Positions 1-8,417 are shown, counted from the first letter of the stretch. The stretch: 64,000 nucleotides of DNA from Parabacteroides gordonii MS-1 = DSM 23371 (GCF_000969825.1 NZ_KQ033920.1:186001-250000); one strand, 5' to 3'. Made by a program: numbers and translations. Notes: generated from the letters alone by a model not told the origin.

Positions 1-466
1 TATCCGGAAATTCACACACATTCTTCATAGAAGCACGCATGCTTGTCGGAGTACTTTTGGGAATGATATAAATGGTATAGCCATTCGATCCATAATCAGC
101 AGTCTCTTTAACATAAGGATTGACAGAACTGTCGTCCGGTTGTACATTCACATCTTCGATACTGGATACATCGATTTGTGTTTCATCATTATATACAGTG
201 AAGTTAAAGAAACGTGCCTTTGGAAATTTCCCGGTCAGACGCAAACCGATGTTTGGATTATCTTTATAAGAATAGGTATATTCCCAATAATCGGCAAAAA
301 TGTCAGGGAAAGCCAATAGAGATTGGTCGTCTCCGCGGAGTGTTTTTCCCCATTGTTCTTTTGGCGCGGGATTTGGTTCCGGAGCGTTGTTGTCGTTGTC
401 GTCATCACATGCAGTGAACAGCCCAAAAGCAAAGGCTATAGCTGCCAGGTAAAAAGTCTTTTTCAT
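1..466 (-). CDS. Unknown lipoprotein, 3' end outside window
   Basis: The minus-strand frame stays open from an ATG at 466 to the left edge (155 codons seen). It begins MKKTFYLAAIAFAFGLFTAC, a signal peptide ending in a lipobox, followed by an acidic Asp/Asn linker, so the product is probably an exported lipoprotein. The remaining residues have Tyr/Phe-rich, beta-strand-like composition and match no family I can name. A Bacteroidetes promoter box lies about 32 bp upstream. The C-terminus is not visible, so function cannot be assigned. Confidence 0.75.
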   Translation of the reverse strand, partial: MKKTFYLAAIAFAFGLFTACDDDNDNNAPEPNPAPKEQWGKTLRGDDQSLLAFPDIFADYWEYTYSYKDNPNIGLRLTGKFPKARFFNFTVYNDETQIDVSSIEDVNVQPDDSSVNPYVKETADYGSNGYTIYIIPKSTPTSMRASMKNVCEFPD

Positions 467-497
467 CTTTTTTGTTTATTAATTTTTTAACGGGGGA

Positions 498-505
498 CAA
501 AAGTA
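498..505 (-). promoter_or_regulatory. -7 box TACTTTTG for the partial lipoprotein gene
   Basis: The minus strand reads TACTTTTG, matching the Bacteroidetes -7 consensus TAnnTTTG, 32 bp before the ATG at 466. No clear -33 TTTG is seen. Confidence 0.5.
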
Positions 506-640
506 ACTGAATAAATATACCGGAACGAATCTTGCGTAAAGATGGAATGTCGATTATTAAATTTGGAATATAGATAGTTGAGGTTTACTGTCAAAATACG
601 GCCAGCCACCGAAAATACGGAGGTGTAGATTTCTGTAGAA

Positions 641-671
641 GATACCTCTTACCTTTTTCGTAAGAGATATC
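641..671 (-). terminator. Hairpin after cas7
   Basis: Arms GATACCTCTTAC (641-652) and GTAAGAGATATC (660-671) form a 12-bp stem with one G-T wobble and a 7-nt loop, 12 bp beyond the cas7 stop. There is no long T-run, so it may be a weak terminator or an mRNA-stabilising 3' hairpin. Confidence 0.45.
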
Positions 672-682
672 TTTATTGTGCG

Positions 683-1750
683 TTATAGTTGGTTTTCGTA
701 ATCGAAAGAAGAGATTAGTTCGATTAGTTTGTTTTCTGCTTTCTTTAGGGCATCCACGGAACCTATCGAGCCGGCAATATAACTATTGGCAATTGGAGTG
801 ATGAAAATATCGGCATGGGCGGTTTCATCTATTACAGGTTTGGCATCCGGCCTTTCGGTGTTGTCTTTCAAGTCACCGCGAATGGCATATGCTATTTGAT
901 TGGCATCATTGCTGATGGCTATGGCCACTGTCTCCATTAAGCTGAAGGTTCGCGCCTGATTGGATGTGATACGCCAGTTGATAATCGCTTTTGCGAGTGC
1001 TGGAATTATTTCTTCCCTTTTCTCTTTAGGACAGATCAGGCAGTTCCCGAAAATGTTTTTGCCTTCGATCCATCCCTCTTTCCTGAGTTTGGCTTCGATT
1101 TCGGGATAAAGTTCCGGTTCAAGTTTATTGGTGGAAACACAGAACAATGTCCTCAGATCGATGGCGATGTCATAAACAAAAAGACCGGATGCCCTGGTTT
1201 GATCCTGTATGAAAGCCCGGTTGGGAAGAGACCTGCTATTGGTTGTCAGCCATTCATCCAATTCTTCTTTACTTAGTTCGCCACCTCTTTTTTTGTTTTC
1301 CATCCAATAGACCTTGACAGTGTGGTGTTCCGGATGTGATGTCCTGTCGAAGGTGATATTTTCAGTCGGCGACTCGATACCGCCCAATAAAGGATGAAGC
1401 GGTCGCATGGCCGAAACAGATAAGGGGCTGCGACGCTTTACCGTCATACTGCCGCTTTCTGCTTTCATATATCCACCCAATAGTTGATCCGTAAAAGAAG
1501 GATCGCACGGAGAGTGGGGCTCTTTCTGGTTTGCCTTATTTTCTTTTTTGTCGATTTCCCAGTTGAATGTTATTGCTGCGAAAGGCATATTCAACGCCTC
1601 TATAACGGAGCGTTTTACCTGCTGGCCGCTGGAATAAGCCATTCTTCTGCCGAACTGAGGATCGAAATAGTATTTCTGTCCGTCATTTACGCCGAATACT
1701 GTATGCTCTGCATGGCGAAGGCCACGTAAATAGATAAAAGGATTGTCCAT
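683..1750 (-). CDS. cas7: Type I CRISPR Cascade backbone protein Cas7 (Cst2/DevR-like)
   Basis: Last gene of the cas operon. Cas7 subunits polymerise along the crRNA to form the Cascade backbone. The N-terminal strand (NPFIYLRGLRHAEHTVFG) and the central segment KRRSPLSVSAMRPLHPLL resemble the RAMP-fold Cas7/Cst2/DevR group, where a similar SPL motif recurs. I place the start at the ATG at 1750, 20 bp after cas8. A TTG at 1789 would add 13 residues and overlap cas8 by 19 bp. About 355 residues is normal for Cas7. The family call rests on operon position, size and motif resemblance, not a search. Confidence 0.7.
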   Translation of the reverse strand: MDNPFIYLRGLRHAEHTVFGVNDGQKYYFDPQFGRRMAYSSGQQVKRSVIEALNMPFAAITFNWEIDKKENKANQKEPHSPCDPSFTDQLLGGYMKAESGSMTVKRRSPLSVSAMRPLHPLLGGIESPTENITFDRTSHPEHHTVKVYWMENKKRGGELSKEELDEWLTTNSRSLPNRAFIQDQTRASGLFVYDIAIDLRTLFCVSTNKLEPELYPEIEAKLRKEGWIEGKNIFGNCLICPKEKREEIIPALAKAIINWRITSNQARTFSLMETVAIAISNDANQIAYAIRGDLKDNTERPDAKPVIDETAHADIFITPIANSYIAGSIGSVDALKKAENKLIELISSFDYENQL

Positions 1751-1770
1751 AACTGTGGGTATTAGGTTGT

Positions 1771-3090
1771 TTAATTTTTTGATTTCCAATAAGTATATTC
1801 AAAGTCTATCAGTGTCATGAATAGAGGAAAAGAGTCTTTAGGTATGTAATAAGCCTCTACAAAAGCTTTTCTGAACACTTCGTTGTCAGAAGATTCATAT
1901 TCCATTATTTCTTTGAGCTTCTGCCCGAACACTTCTATTTTATTTGACTTCCTAACCTCTTTCGACAGGTTCGAATAAACCGTTTTGCCTTTCTCCGCTG
2001 TCCGTTCAAACTCTATCAGGGCCTTTGCTACCGCGGTTGCCAGCTCCAGTAATTCTGTTTTGTTTATCATAGCAATAATCCAGATTTTATATAGTTCATA
2101 ATTAATATACGATTCCTCATTGTTGAATTTGTATTCTTTCCCTTGCGCGTAAGGCATGGAGCCTATGGGGAAATATTGTCTCAGCTTATCCGGTTCAATC
2201 GCTTTTAGTCCGATGGTACCCAGTCTACAGGCTGATTTGAAGTTGTAGTAGGTGTTAAACGACTCTATTTCTTCATCAGACAGGATACTTTGCTTTCCGT
2301 CGAAAAATAGTTTATCCCTGAAATCGAACAAAGAGTGGACTTCGGGGAGATAGAGATTGATAAACCCCAGCGTTGTGTTTGTCTGGGATAGATTATAAGA
2401 ATAAGCAGTTATTACCTTATCGGGGTATTTCTTGGATAAAGCCATGATGATCTCGAGCCAGGGCTTGGTCGGTATGGCGAGATTACCCATCGATTCGGTA
2501 AGCATAATATGAAAGCTTTTGTACGGAGTTAGATCATTATAGAACTTCCGGCACCAATGGGATAACCAATGTCCGTTCCATGTTTCGATCTGTTTGTCTT
2601 TGACATTGGGTGTTTGATTCAGATACTTCCTATAGTATTTCCAACCGCAAAACAGTTGCCATAAAATGTCAGGTTCGTCCAGCAAGATGGCAAAACCTCC
2701 GCTTACCCCAATGGCAAGCGCTTCGCCGATCCAGGAGGCATACATCTCGTTTCTATCGATAAAGGTTTGTACTTCGGATATCTGTCCGGAGGTTGTTCCT
2801 TCTATATCTTTTGCCGCATATCCGACAAAGATCGACATGTTCGGTTCGTCGCCGGCTATGGCCGTTTTCAGATTATTATATTGGGCGAGCGGCTTACTGC
2901 CATATTTTTTTACATCTTCTTCTCTCGGCTTTTGGAAAAAAGGAGAATTGCTGACATGTATCAGATGCCTTTCGTCATTGAAAAACAAATTGAAGAATAT
3001 CCGGTCAAAGAACTCCTCTGCGGATATATCCGTATGCATCTTCTCATTATATATCTTCAGGAACTTTTTACCGATGTAGCTTGTATACAT
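1771..3090 (-). CDS. cas8: Putative Cascade large subunit, Cas8-like
   Basis: A 439-residue protein between cas3 and cas7, where type I-B operons encode the large subunit that reads the PAM and helps place the crRNA. It has no obvious catalytic motif. It is rich in aromatic residues and Lys, with a Trp/His-rich central stretch (about 165-195), which is usual for divergent Cas8 proteins. The ATG at 3090 lies 2 bp after the cas3 stop, so translation is probably coupled. Cas8 families diverge strongly, so the call is mainly from position and size. No Cas11-like separate small subunit gene is seen; an internal start could supply one. Confidence 0.6.
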   Translation of the reverse strand: MYTSYIGKKFLKIYNEKMHTDISAEEFFDRIFFNLFFNDERHLIHVSNSPFFQKPREEDVKKYGSKPLAQYNNLKTAIAGDEPNMSIFVGYAAKDIEGTTSGQISEVQTFIDRNEMYASWIGEALAIGVSGGFAILLDEPDILWQLFCGWKYYRKYLNQTPNVKDKQIETWNGHWLSHWCRKFYNDLTPYKSFHIMLTESMGNLAIPTKPWLEIIMALSKKYPDKVITAYSYNLSQTNTTLGFINLYLPEVHSLFDFRDKLFFDGKQSILSDEEIESFNTYYNFKSACRLGTIGLKAIEPDKLRQYFPIGSMPYAQGKEYKFNNEESYINYELYKIWIIAMINKTELLELATAVAKALIEFERTAEKGKTVYSNLSKEVRKSNKIEVFGQKLKEIMEYESSDNEVFRKAFVEAYYIPKDSFPLFMTLIDFEYTYWKSKN

Positions 3091-3092
3091 AT

Positions 3093-5255
3093 CTAAATGA
3101 ATTTATCATGTTCCACTAATTGTAATCCAAAAATCTCATACTCTGCCTGCGACATGGGAACGACAAAAGGATTTGCTCCTATATCCTGCAACTGTTCGTA
3201 TTTGTTCCTGTATCGGGAGATCGTTTTCCAGTTAACAGGTATTTCCATATTGATCCGCTCTTCCCAGGTGGCAGTGATGTAGTTATCCCTGTCGGCGGAT
3301 AGTATGCTGGTCGCACTTTCTATTTCCAATGCTTTCAAGAGGACAGCTTCAGTCCGGCTGGTCAGGTTTATAAGCGAGAAGTCTCCGTCTTTTACAGCCA
3401 GGTGAATATCGATCTCCTTTGTATCGACCGATCGATATACATTGTCTATTTTTTCCTGCAGACATCTTTCCTGCAAAATACCCCCGTTGTCCGGCAGTTG
3501 GTCGAAACTACGTTTCAGTAGCTCCATTTTGTAAGGAAGCACATTCCCTTCAGGGGCGATTACATGAATCGGCCTGTAAACCCGGTGATTGACTGCTACT
3601 CTTTTTCTGTTTATTCTTCCGAATCGTTGTATCAGACTATCCAGAGGAGCGCATTGGGTAATCATCCTGTCGAAACTGATATCCAGACTGACTTCTACCA
3701 CCTGTGTCGAAACGACCAGGCAGGGGCATTTCCCGTTCCTGTGTTCTTTCCCGTCGCCGTTGAATTCTTCTTTCAGTAGCTTTTCAAGTTTAACGCGGTC
3801 GCTTCGTTTGAAGCGGCTATGGATAAGCATCATGGGGATATCAGGAAATTCATTCCTGAATTCCTTGAAAGCAGCCTGCGCTTTGTTGACGGTATTGTAA
3901 ATGACGAGTACTTTCTCTTTTTCCTTAAAGGCATTCGCCAGGATAGGGGAGATATTGTCCTCATTATCGAGTTTGAATATCTGATGGCGGTCGAATGTGT
4001 CCAGTATTTCATCCGGTAGTTTGACTTCATATACATTCTTTTTTCCACCCAGTATTTCCAGTAACTGTTTGTATAAAGCGGAAGGCATTGTAGCTGTTCC
4101 GATATGGATACGGCATTCAAACCTTAAAAGTGCTTTGACGATTTCCAGTACCATTGCTTGCGAGTAGTCTGAATAAGTATGTATCTCATCCAGGATGATA
4201 TCACACCCCTTGATATCCAGTATGATACTTTCAAAACCGAAAGTACCGAAAATAATGGACGACAGTTGATGGGGCGTCAACACTTTGATGCTAGATCCGA
4301 TCAATGGTTGTAACATCCTTTCTTCCATATTCTCTCCGACAACGATCTTCGATGTTGCATGCAGCAAACGGATATCCTTGTTGGGAATAGTTGCTTTTAG
4401 CCTTTCCCACATAGCATTTATGGAAGCTTGGAAAGGAAGGGTGTAAAATATGCGGCCTTTACATCTTTTCAATAGAAAATCGGTCTTTCCTGCACCTGTC
4501 GATGCGACTACCAAAGTGTGCGGGCGTTTGTTGTCTACCCCGATCAACGACAGGGGATATAGAGGATTTATCCGCTCCGTTCTAAAATAGCCGGACAGAT
4601 CCGGTACTTCGAATATAGACTCAAGTTCCTTTTGAGTAGATGAAGAAAAAGCGGAAGCAAAATGATCTGCAGCCATTAATAAACCTCTCCAAACTGACCA
4701 TCCGAAAGTCTGCGATTCGCAATACTCCACAGTATAAAGTAAAGCCTGCCGGGCTTCTTCCCGATCTATTCCGGAACATGGATATCCGAATCTATTCAAT
4801 ATCAGTATTCCGTATTGGCTCCATTCTTCCCAGTCCTGTAAATGATTGTCTATCCAATGGCGATCCCCCGGGACAATATCTAAAATACCTCTTCGCCGGG
4901 GATCGTCTATTATAGATTTATGATGGGCTACAACCATTTCTATCAGCGTATCCCATTCCCATCTCGGAAAGGCTGGTAGGAATGCCAAAGATGACAATTC
5001 ATGTCGATGGATGAATTTAGTACGCCTGTTCGACAGGGAACCGTCAACAGTCTTATTCATCCGGTTCTGAAAATACTTATGTGCTTTACCCAAATCGTGT
5101 AAAGTCGCTCCTTTGAGGGCTATCTCCGTATCAAAAGGAAAATCTGTTCGCTTGGCGAAGACTTCGATAGCCCACCGGGTATGCAGGCTATGTTCAAGAA
5201 GTGAAACATGACCATTATCAGGACTTTTTGCAAGTATCTCGTCGATAGATTTCAT
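3093..5255 (-). CDS. cas3: CRISPR-associated HD nuclease-helicase Cas3
   Basis: A 720-residue fusion of an N-terminal HD nuclease and a superfamily 2 helicase, recruited by Cascade to degrade target DNA. HD-domain metal ligands are visible at H22, H53-D54 (in TLHDLGKAHK), H111-H112 and D196. The helicase has Walker A STGAGKT at 251-257, the DEIH box at 355-358 and a C-terminal motif VI-like stretch LIQRFGRINRK. All key residues are present, so the protein looks intact. Its ATG overlaps the cas5 stop (ATGA). The arrangement HD-then-helicase in one chain is the standard Cas3 form for I-B-type systems. Confidence 0.93.
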   Translation of the reverse strand: MKSIDEILAKSPDNGHVSLLEHSLHTRWAIEVFAKRTDFPFDTEIALKGATLHDLGKAHKYFQNRMNKTVDGSLSNRRTKFIHRHELSSLAFLPAFPRWEWDTLIEMVVAHHKSIIDDPRRRGILDIVPGDRHWIDNHLQDWEEWSQYGILILNRFGYPCSGIDREEARQALLYTVEYCESQTFGWSVWRGLLMAADHFASAFSSSTQKELESIFEVPDLSGYFRTERINPLYPLSLIGVDNKRPHTLVVASTGAGKTDFLLKRCKGRIFYTLPFQASINAMWERLKATIPNKDIRLLHATSKIVVGENMEERMLQPLIGSSIKVLTPHQLSSIIFGTFGFESIILDIKGCDIILDEIHTYSDYSQAMVLEIVKALLRFECRIHIGTATMPSALYKQLLEILGGKKNVYEVKLPDEILDTFDRHQIFKLDNEDNISPILANAFKEKEKVLVIYNTVNKAQAAFKEFRNEFPDIPMMLIHSRFKRSDRVKLEKLLKEEFNGDGKEHRNGKCPCLVVSTQVVEVSLDISFDRMITQCAPLDSLIQRFGRINRKRVAVNHRVYRPIHVIAPEGNVLPYKMELLKRSFDQLPDNGGILQERCLQEKIDNVYRSVDTKEIDIHLAVKDGDFSLINLTSRTEAVLLKALEIESATSILSADRDNYITATWEERINMEIPVNWKTISRYRNKYEQLQDIGANPFVVPMSQAEYEIFGLQLVEHDKFI

Positions 5256-5845
5256 AGGGTACTTCTGATCGGGTTACCTTTTACATGTAATATTCCATAC
5301 ATCTCTTCACCTCCGTGATATCTGTTATATCCGGCTTTGAACCCTTTTTCTTTATCAGAAGGTATCCACTCGAAACCGTCTATCTGTTCAAAATCGTCAG
5401 GTGACATTTCGGTAGGACGATCCGGTAATAATATATCTTCATTTCTGCATAAACAGATCGATTGTTTTGCTGCGCGCGATGCATCGTCATAGTTCTCAAA
5501 GGCGAGATATAAATGGGGGTATAGGAGAACGCCACGGGTAATGATACTGATGTTTTTAGGAATATAATAAACATTCCCTTGTGCATCTTTCTTTTTCTCT
5601 TTGACAAATCCGCCTTTAGACCAGGTTCGTTCCTGTTGCGAATCCAACCCGCAATAGTTAAGACGGTATCTGCTTATCTTTTGAACTCTTTCCGTCGTAT
5701 TCAGTAACTCCGGGAAAAGTTTTTTTTCGATCCCCTCTATCGTGGACGTTATCAGGAATTGCAGACTGAATGTTTCACTATCCCTGACTGCTGTCCAGGG
5801 CTTGATAAATCCAAAAGGACCTGAGTATTTTACTACGTAATACAT
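5252..5845 (-). CDS. cas5: Cascade subunit Cas5
   Basis: A 197-residue protein beginning MYYVVKYSGPFGFIKPWTAV, the hydrophobic first strand typical of Cas5 RAMP proteins, which cap the 5' handle of the crRNA. It ends with the motif MYGILHVKGNPIRSTL. It starts 10 bp after cas6 and overlaps cas3 by 4 bp, so the genes are translationally linked. Size and position between cas6 and cas3 fit Cas5 of I-B-like systems. Assignment is by position and N-terminal pattern. Confidence 0.7.
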   Translation of the reverse strand: MYYVVKYSGPFGFIKPWTAVRDSETFSLQFLITSTIEGIEKKLFPELLNTTERVQKISRYRLNYCGLDSQQERTWSKGGFVKEKKKDAQGNVYYIPKNISIITRGVLLYPHLYLAFENYDDASRAAKQSICLCRNEDILLPDRPTEMSPDDFEQIDGFEWIPSDKEKGFKAGYNRYHGGEEMYGILHVKGNPIRSTL

Positions 5846-5855
5846 GATGTAATTG

Positions 5856-6515
5856 TTAGATTATTGAACCGCAACCACTACCGGTTAAAGAGCCAATGCC
5901 GCAATTCCATGCGAAGGCTTTTGTCAGAGGTGTACCTTCAATGATAAGAGGGCACATGCTGCATTTGTTACTGATATTATGGATAGTAATGAGTTTTTCT
6001 TTTTTATTGGGATAACTAAGGTCAAACTCAATCTTTAGGGACGGATCTTCCGGAAGTCCGGCAATCTGCATTTTGCGTCTTAATGTTTCGGCCATCATCT
6101 CTCCGGTATTCTCGTCTTTATATGTAAAGTGTTTATGGTTGCCATCACAAAAACGTTTTATAAAGATGGGGCTTCCGAGTTGGAAATGATTTTGGGTGGA
6201 TAGGTCGGGAGTTTCCTGAATAACAATCCTTTCTACTTTCATTCCGCAAAACATATCTGGTGAGTCCATGATTGCATTTATTATGGTCTTGACATAATTC
6301 TCCTCACAAAAAGAGATAAACCAATTGGCTCCATAAGGAAAATGAAGTCCATTTTTGTATCTTTTTCCTCCCTTTAACCATGAGAAGGAGTATAAGGATA
6401 TTTTATCATGTAGTTCGTTTGTTCCGAGCCAGCGATGCAATACACCAAGAAGTTTCTGCTGGTAATTGAAAGGTACGAGTTCGTTGTTGGCGCTCGTTGA
6501 TAAATGTATTCTCAT
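5856..6515 (-). CDS. cas6: CRISPR pre-crRNA endoribonuclease Cas6
   Basis: A 219-residue protein with the C-terminal Gly-rich loop of Cas6 (GIGSLTGSGCGSI, about 205-217). Cas6 cuts repeat RNA to free crRNAs with an 8-nt 5' handle. The N-terminal MRIHLSTS strand and the LLGVLHRWLG helix fit the first ferredoxin-like domain. It is the first gene of the cas operon, nearest the arrays, with an AT-rich 220-bp leader containing a -7-like box. The early HRW is a plausible catalytic His position, but I cannot confirm it without an alignment. Confidence 0.88.
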   Translation of the reverse strand: MRIHLSTSANNELVPFNYQQKLLGVLHRWLGTNELHDKISLYSFSWLKGGKRYKNGLHFPYGANWFISFCEENYVKTIINAIMDSPDMFCGMKVERIVIQETPDLSTQNHFQLGSPIFIKRFCDGNHKHFTYKDENTGEMMAETLRRKMQIAGLPEDPSLKIEFDLSYPNKKEKLITIHNISNKCSMCPLIIEGTPLTKAFAWNCGIGSLTGSGCGSII

Positions 6516-6602
6516 ATAGTAATTCTGGTATTATATTTAGGTTATATATTATATAAGGTATAGATATAATCTAAGTAAGTTAATAGTATACTAAGTTTCT
6601 CC

Positions 6603-6610
6603 CAAATATA
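6603..6610 (-). promoter_or_regulatory. Candidate cas operon promoter (-7 box TATATTTG)
   Basis: The minus strand reads TATATTTG about 88 bp before the cas6 ATG, in a very AT-rich leader. No TTTG is seen at the -33 position, so this is a best guess. The rest of 6516-6736 shows no ORF. Confidence 0.4.
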
Positions 6611-6736
6611 GTCATATATTTGGTCTGGCCTATGAATTTATTGCTTTTTTTGTTGATATAAAGGATGGCTCCTCCCTTTGAAGAGAGAATTGTCTTTGAT
6701 TAACAGATAGTTTCGCTGTTAGAAAAAGTTTGAAAA

Positions 6737-7096
6737 AGATTTATACCACTAAGGTACAATTAAACCTTTGGAAACTTCTGCAACCTAATTACTGTCCGAT
6801 CTGCTTTATATACCACAAAGGTACAATTAAACCACAAATAAATTGGCTGAAACGTTTGTCGCTACAATCGACTTTAAATACCACTAAGGTACAATTAACC
6901 CTCATCATCATGCAGACGTTGCATGATAGTAACCATCTTTAAATACCACTAAGGTACAATTAAACCACAAAAATACATGCAGAGTGTCGAAGATAACCTG
7001 TGCTTTAAATACCACTAAGGTACAATTAACCCTCAGGCGATAGCACTTGCCGATCCGGAATTATTACTTTAAATACCACTAAGGTACAATTAATTA
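6737..7096 (-). CRISPR. CRISPR array 1: 6 repeats, 5 spacers
   Basis: On the plus strand the 30-nt repeat starts CTTTAAATACCACTAAGG and ends TACAATTAAACC. Repeats lie at 6737, 6804, 6872, 6937, 7003 and 7067; spacers are 35-38 nt. The two leftmost repeats are degenerate (five and two changes), the copies at 6872 and 7003 lack one A near the end, and the rightmost has an altered right edge. Decay on the left and a conserved leader on the right indicate transcription on the minus strand. There the repeat begins GGTTTAATTGTACC and ends GTATTTAAAG, like I-B repeats of the GTTT...GTACC...AAAC type. A short TACC/GGTA stem is possible. Confidence 0.97.
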
Positions 7097-7235
7097 ACCC
7101 CCTATCAAATTTATAGAGATTCCCTGCTCTAAATATCTTCTAGCCTTGTTTGGTCTTTCGTTTTTACTAATTGAAGTTGTCGACCTGCAATTGTATGAAA
7201 TACCCTGGGGATCGACAATTCTTTAATGGCAAACA
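7097..7235 (-). promoter_or_regulatory. Leader of CRISPR array 1
   Basis: This AT-rich flank is clearly homologous to the flank right of array 2: shared words include TAGCCTTGTTTG, CAATTGTATGAAATACC and GGGGATCGACAA in the same order and spacing. It contains an inverted repeat GTTGTCGA (7176-7183) and TCGACAAT (7212-7219) around the conserved core. Location beside the youngest repeat fits a leader with the array promoter and integration signals. Confidence 0.7.
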
Positions 7236-7272
7236 GATTCGATCACAACATTCGATCCGTGATAAAGTGTTA

Positions 7273-7497
7273 TCATCCCAATCCTCCTCCATTTCGTTTA
7301 CAGATAACAGATAGGTCGTCAACAGCATCGCTTAGCGAAAGTTGATGTTCGGCCTCGTAGCATTCATCCAAAAAAACAAGTCCTTTGAAACGTTGCAGAT
7401 AGGCAAAAGCTTGCTTTGCACTCAACTTGTAACGCTCTGCAAAAGCATTGATACAATAGATGATATAAGTTACACGATTTTGCTGTTGTTCGTTCAT
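7273..7497 (-). CDS. DUF3791-like small protein between the two arrays
   Basis: A 74-residue protein with an N-terminal helix (QQNRVTYIIYCINAFAERY) and the pattern AFAYLQRFKGLVFLDECYEAEH...AVDDL, which I recognise as DUF3791. Such proteins in Bacteroidales and Firmicutes often accompany a DUF3990 toxin-like partner in presumed toxin-antitoxin modules. No DUF3990 gene is present here, so it is an orphan. It has its own promoter box 32 bp upstream and is transcribed leftwards, towards leader 1. It may be a passenger trapped when the array-leader unit was duplicated. Confidence 0.7.
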   Translation of the reverse strand: MNEQQQNRVTYIIYCINAFAERYKLSAKQAFAYLQRFKGLVFLDECYEAEHQLSLSDAVDDLSVICKRNGGGLG

Positions 7498-7528
7498 TGT
7501 TGTTTACCTATTAATTACTACGTTAAAA

Positions 7529-7536
7529 CAAAGATA
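7529..7536 (-). promoter_or_regulatory. -7 box TATCTTTG for the DUF3791-like gene
   Basis: Exact TAnnTTTG match on the minus strand, 32 bp before the ATG at 7497, in the gap between that gene and the far end of array 2. Confidence 0.6.
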
Positions 7537-7544
7537 ATGAAAAA

Positions 7545-8100
7545 CTATATATCTTCACTTGGTACAATTAAGCCTTGTCCTCATCCCTGGAACCTTCCGG
7601 TTTTTAAGTATGTTTCATACCACTAAGGTACAATTAATCCTGAGAAAGGGGGAAGTTATCGGCTTTGTAGGATCGACTTTAAATACCACTAAGGTACAAT
7701 TAAACCGCGATTGGCCGTGCCCCTGGGTCTGCCGCTATTTACTTTAAATACCACTAAGGTACAATTAAACCTACCTATTTCCAAGTTGCTGGCTGTACAA
7801 TCTTCCCCTTTAAATACCACTAAGGTACAATTAAACCCAGAAAACAGCGTATATAAAGGAAAGGATAAAGTCCCTTTAAATACCACTAAGGTACAATTAA
7901 ACCTTACAGGCGACATATCAGAGCTGCCTTGCTCGGAATCTTTAAATACCACTAAGGTACAATTAAACCACAAGTTGGCCCTTTGGGGGGCGCAGCTGGT
8001 ATGTGCTTTAAATACCACTAAGGTACAATTAAACCTATTATGCTGTTAAAAACAAAGGAACAGTTACACCCTTTAAATACCACTAAGGTACAATTAAACC
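7545..8100 (-). CRISPR. CRISPR array 2: 9 repeats, 8 spacers
   Basis: It has the same repeat as array 1, at 7545, 7611, 7677, 7742, 7808, 7874, 7940, 8006 and 8071. Spacers are 35-36 nt. The seven right-hand repeats are identical. The copy at 7611 has lost its left end, and the one at 7545 keeps only its right half well, so decay is again on the left (trailer) side. This supports minus-strand transcription from the leader at 8101-8226. Spacer targets cannot be named from the sequence alone. Confidence 0.97.
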
Positions 8101-8226
8101 CCTTATAGAAACCATAGATTTCCCCTGTTCTAAATACCTCCTAGCCTTGTTTGTTCCTTCTTTTCTGTCAATGATAGTTGTCGACCTTCAATTGTATGAA
8201 ATACCTTGGGGATCGACAACTATCAT
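8101..8226 (-). promoter_or_regulatory. Leader of CRISPR array 2 with a 14-bp inverted repeat
   Basis: Homologous to the leader of array 1. It contains a perfect inverted repeat, ATGATAGTTGTCGA (8171-8184) and TCGACAACTATCAT (8213-8226), around a 28-nt core with CAATTGTATGAAATACC, which is nearly identical in leader 1. The rest of the gap to 8377 is AT-rich without an ORF. Confidence 0.7.
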
Positions 8227-8377
8227 CTACCTCTTATACTCTCCAAATCACATGTTTCTACTGTGTTGATGACAGCTATTCTGCATTATAGTCGACTAAA
8301 ACAGAATAAAGCTTCCAAATATACATTATATTAATATATCCTGTAAGTTTTATTCTCCAATTTGTCCCGGTGCTTTT

Positions 8378-8385
8378 TATATTTG
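8378..8385 (+). promoter_or_regulatory. -7 box TATATTTG before the lone repeat and the recombinase gene
   Basis: Plus-strand TATATTTG matches TAnnTTTG. A start about 7 nt downstream would put the transcript's 5' end at the lone CRISPR-like repeat (8388-8417), some 80 nt before the recombinase ATG. A TTTG at 8361 is too close to be an ideal -33 box. Confidence 0.5.
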
Positions 8386-8387
8386 CA

Positions 8388-8417
8388 TAGTAAATTGTTC
8401 CTTAGTGGTATCTTCCG
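8388..8417 (+). repeat. Solitary degenerate CRISPR repeat, opposite orientation
   Basis: Plus-strand AATTGTTCCTTAGTGGTAT (8393-8411) matches the minus-strand form of the array repeat at 18 of 19 positions; both outer ends are diverged (21 of 30 overall). It faces opposite to the arrays, lies about 290 bp from array 2, and is right behind a promoter box. The array repeat's TACC/GGTA stem is broken here by one change (TTCC). Confidence 0.8.

Noticed and set aside
7689-8049. Long repetitive frames on both strands across array 2
   Set aside because: They are translations of the CRISPR repeat (LNTTKVQLN and FNCTLVVFK units) and have no coding support.
8388-8417. A strong claim that the lone repeat guides Cascade to the fimbrial switch
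   Set aside because: Only a 7-base word (AACCTAT) is shared with the invertible segment, which is within chance; kept only as a question.
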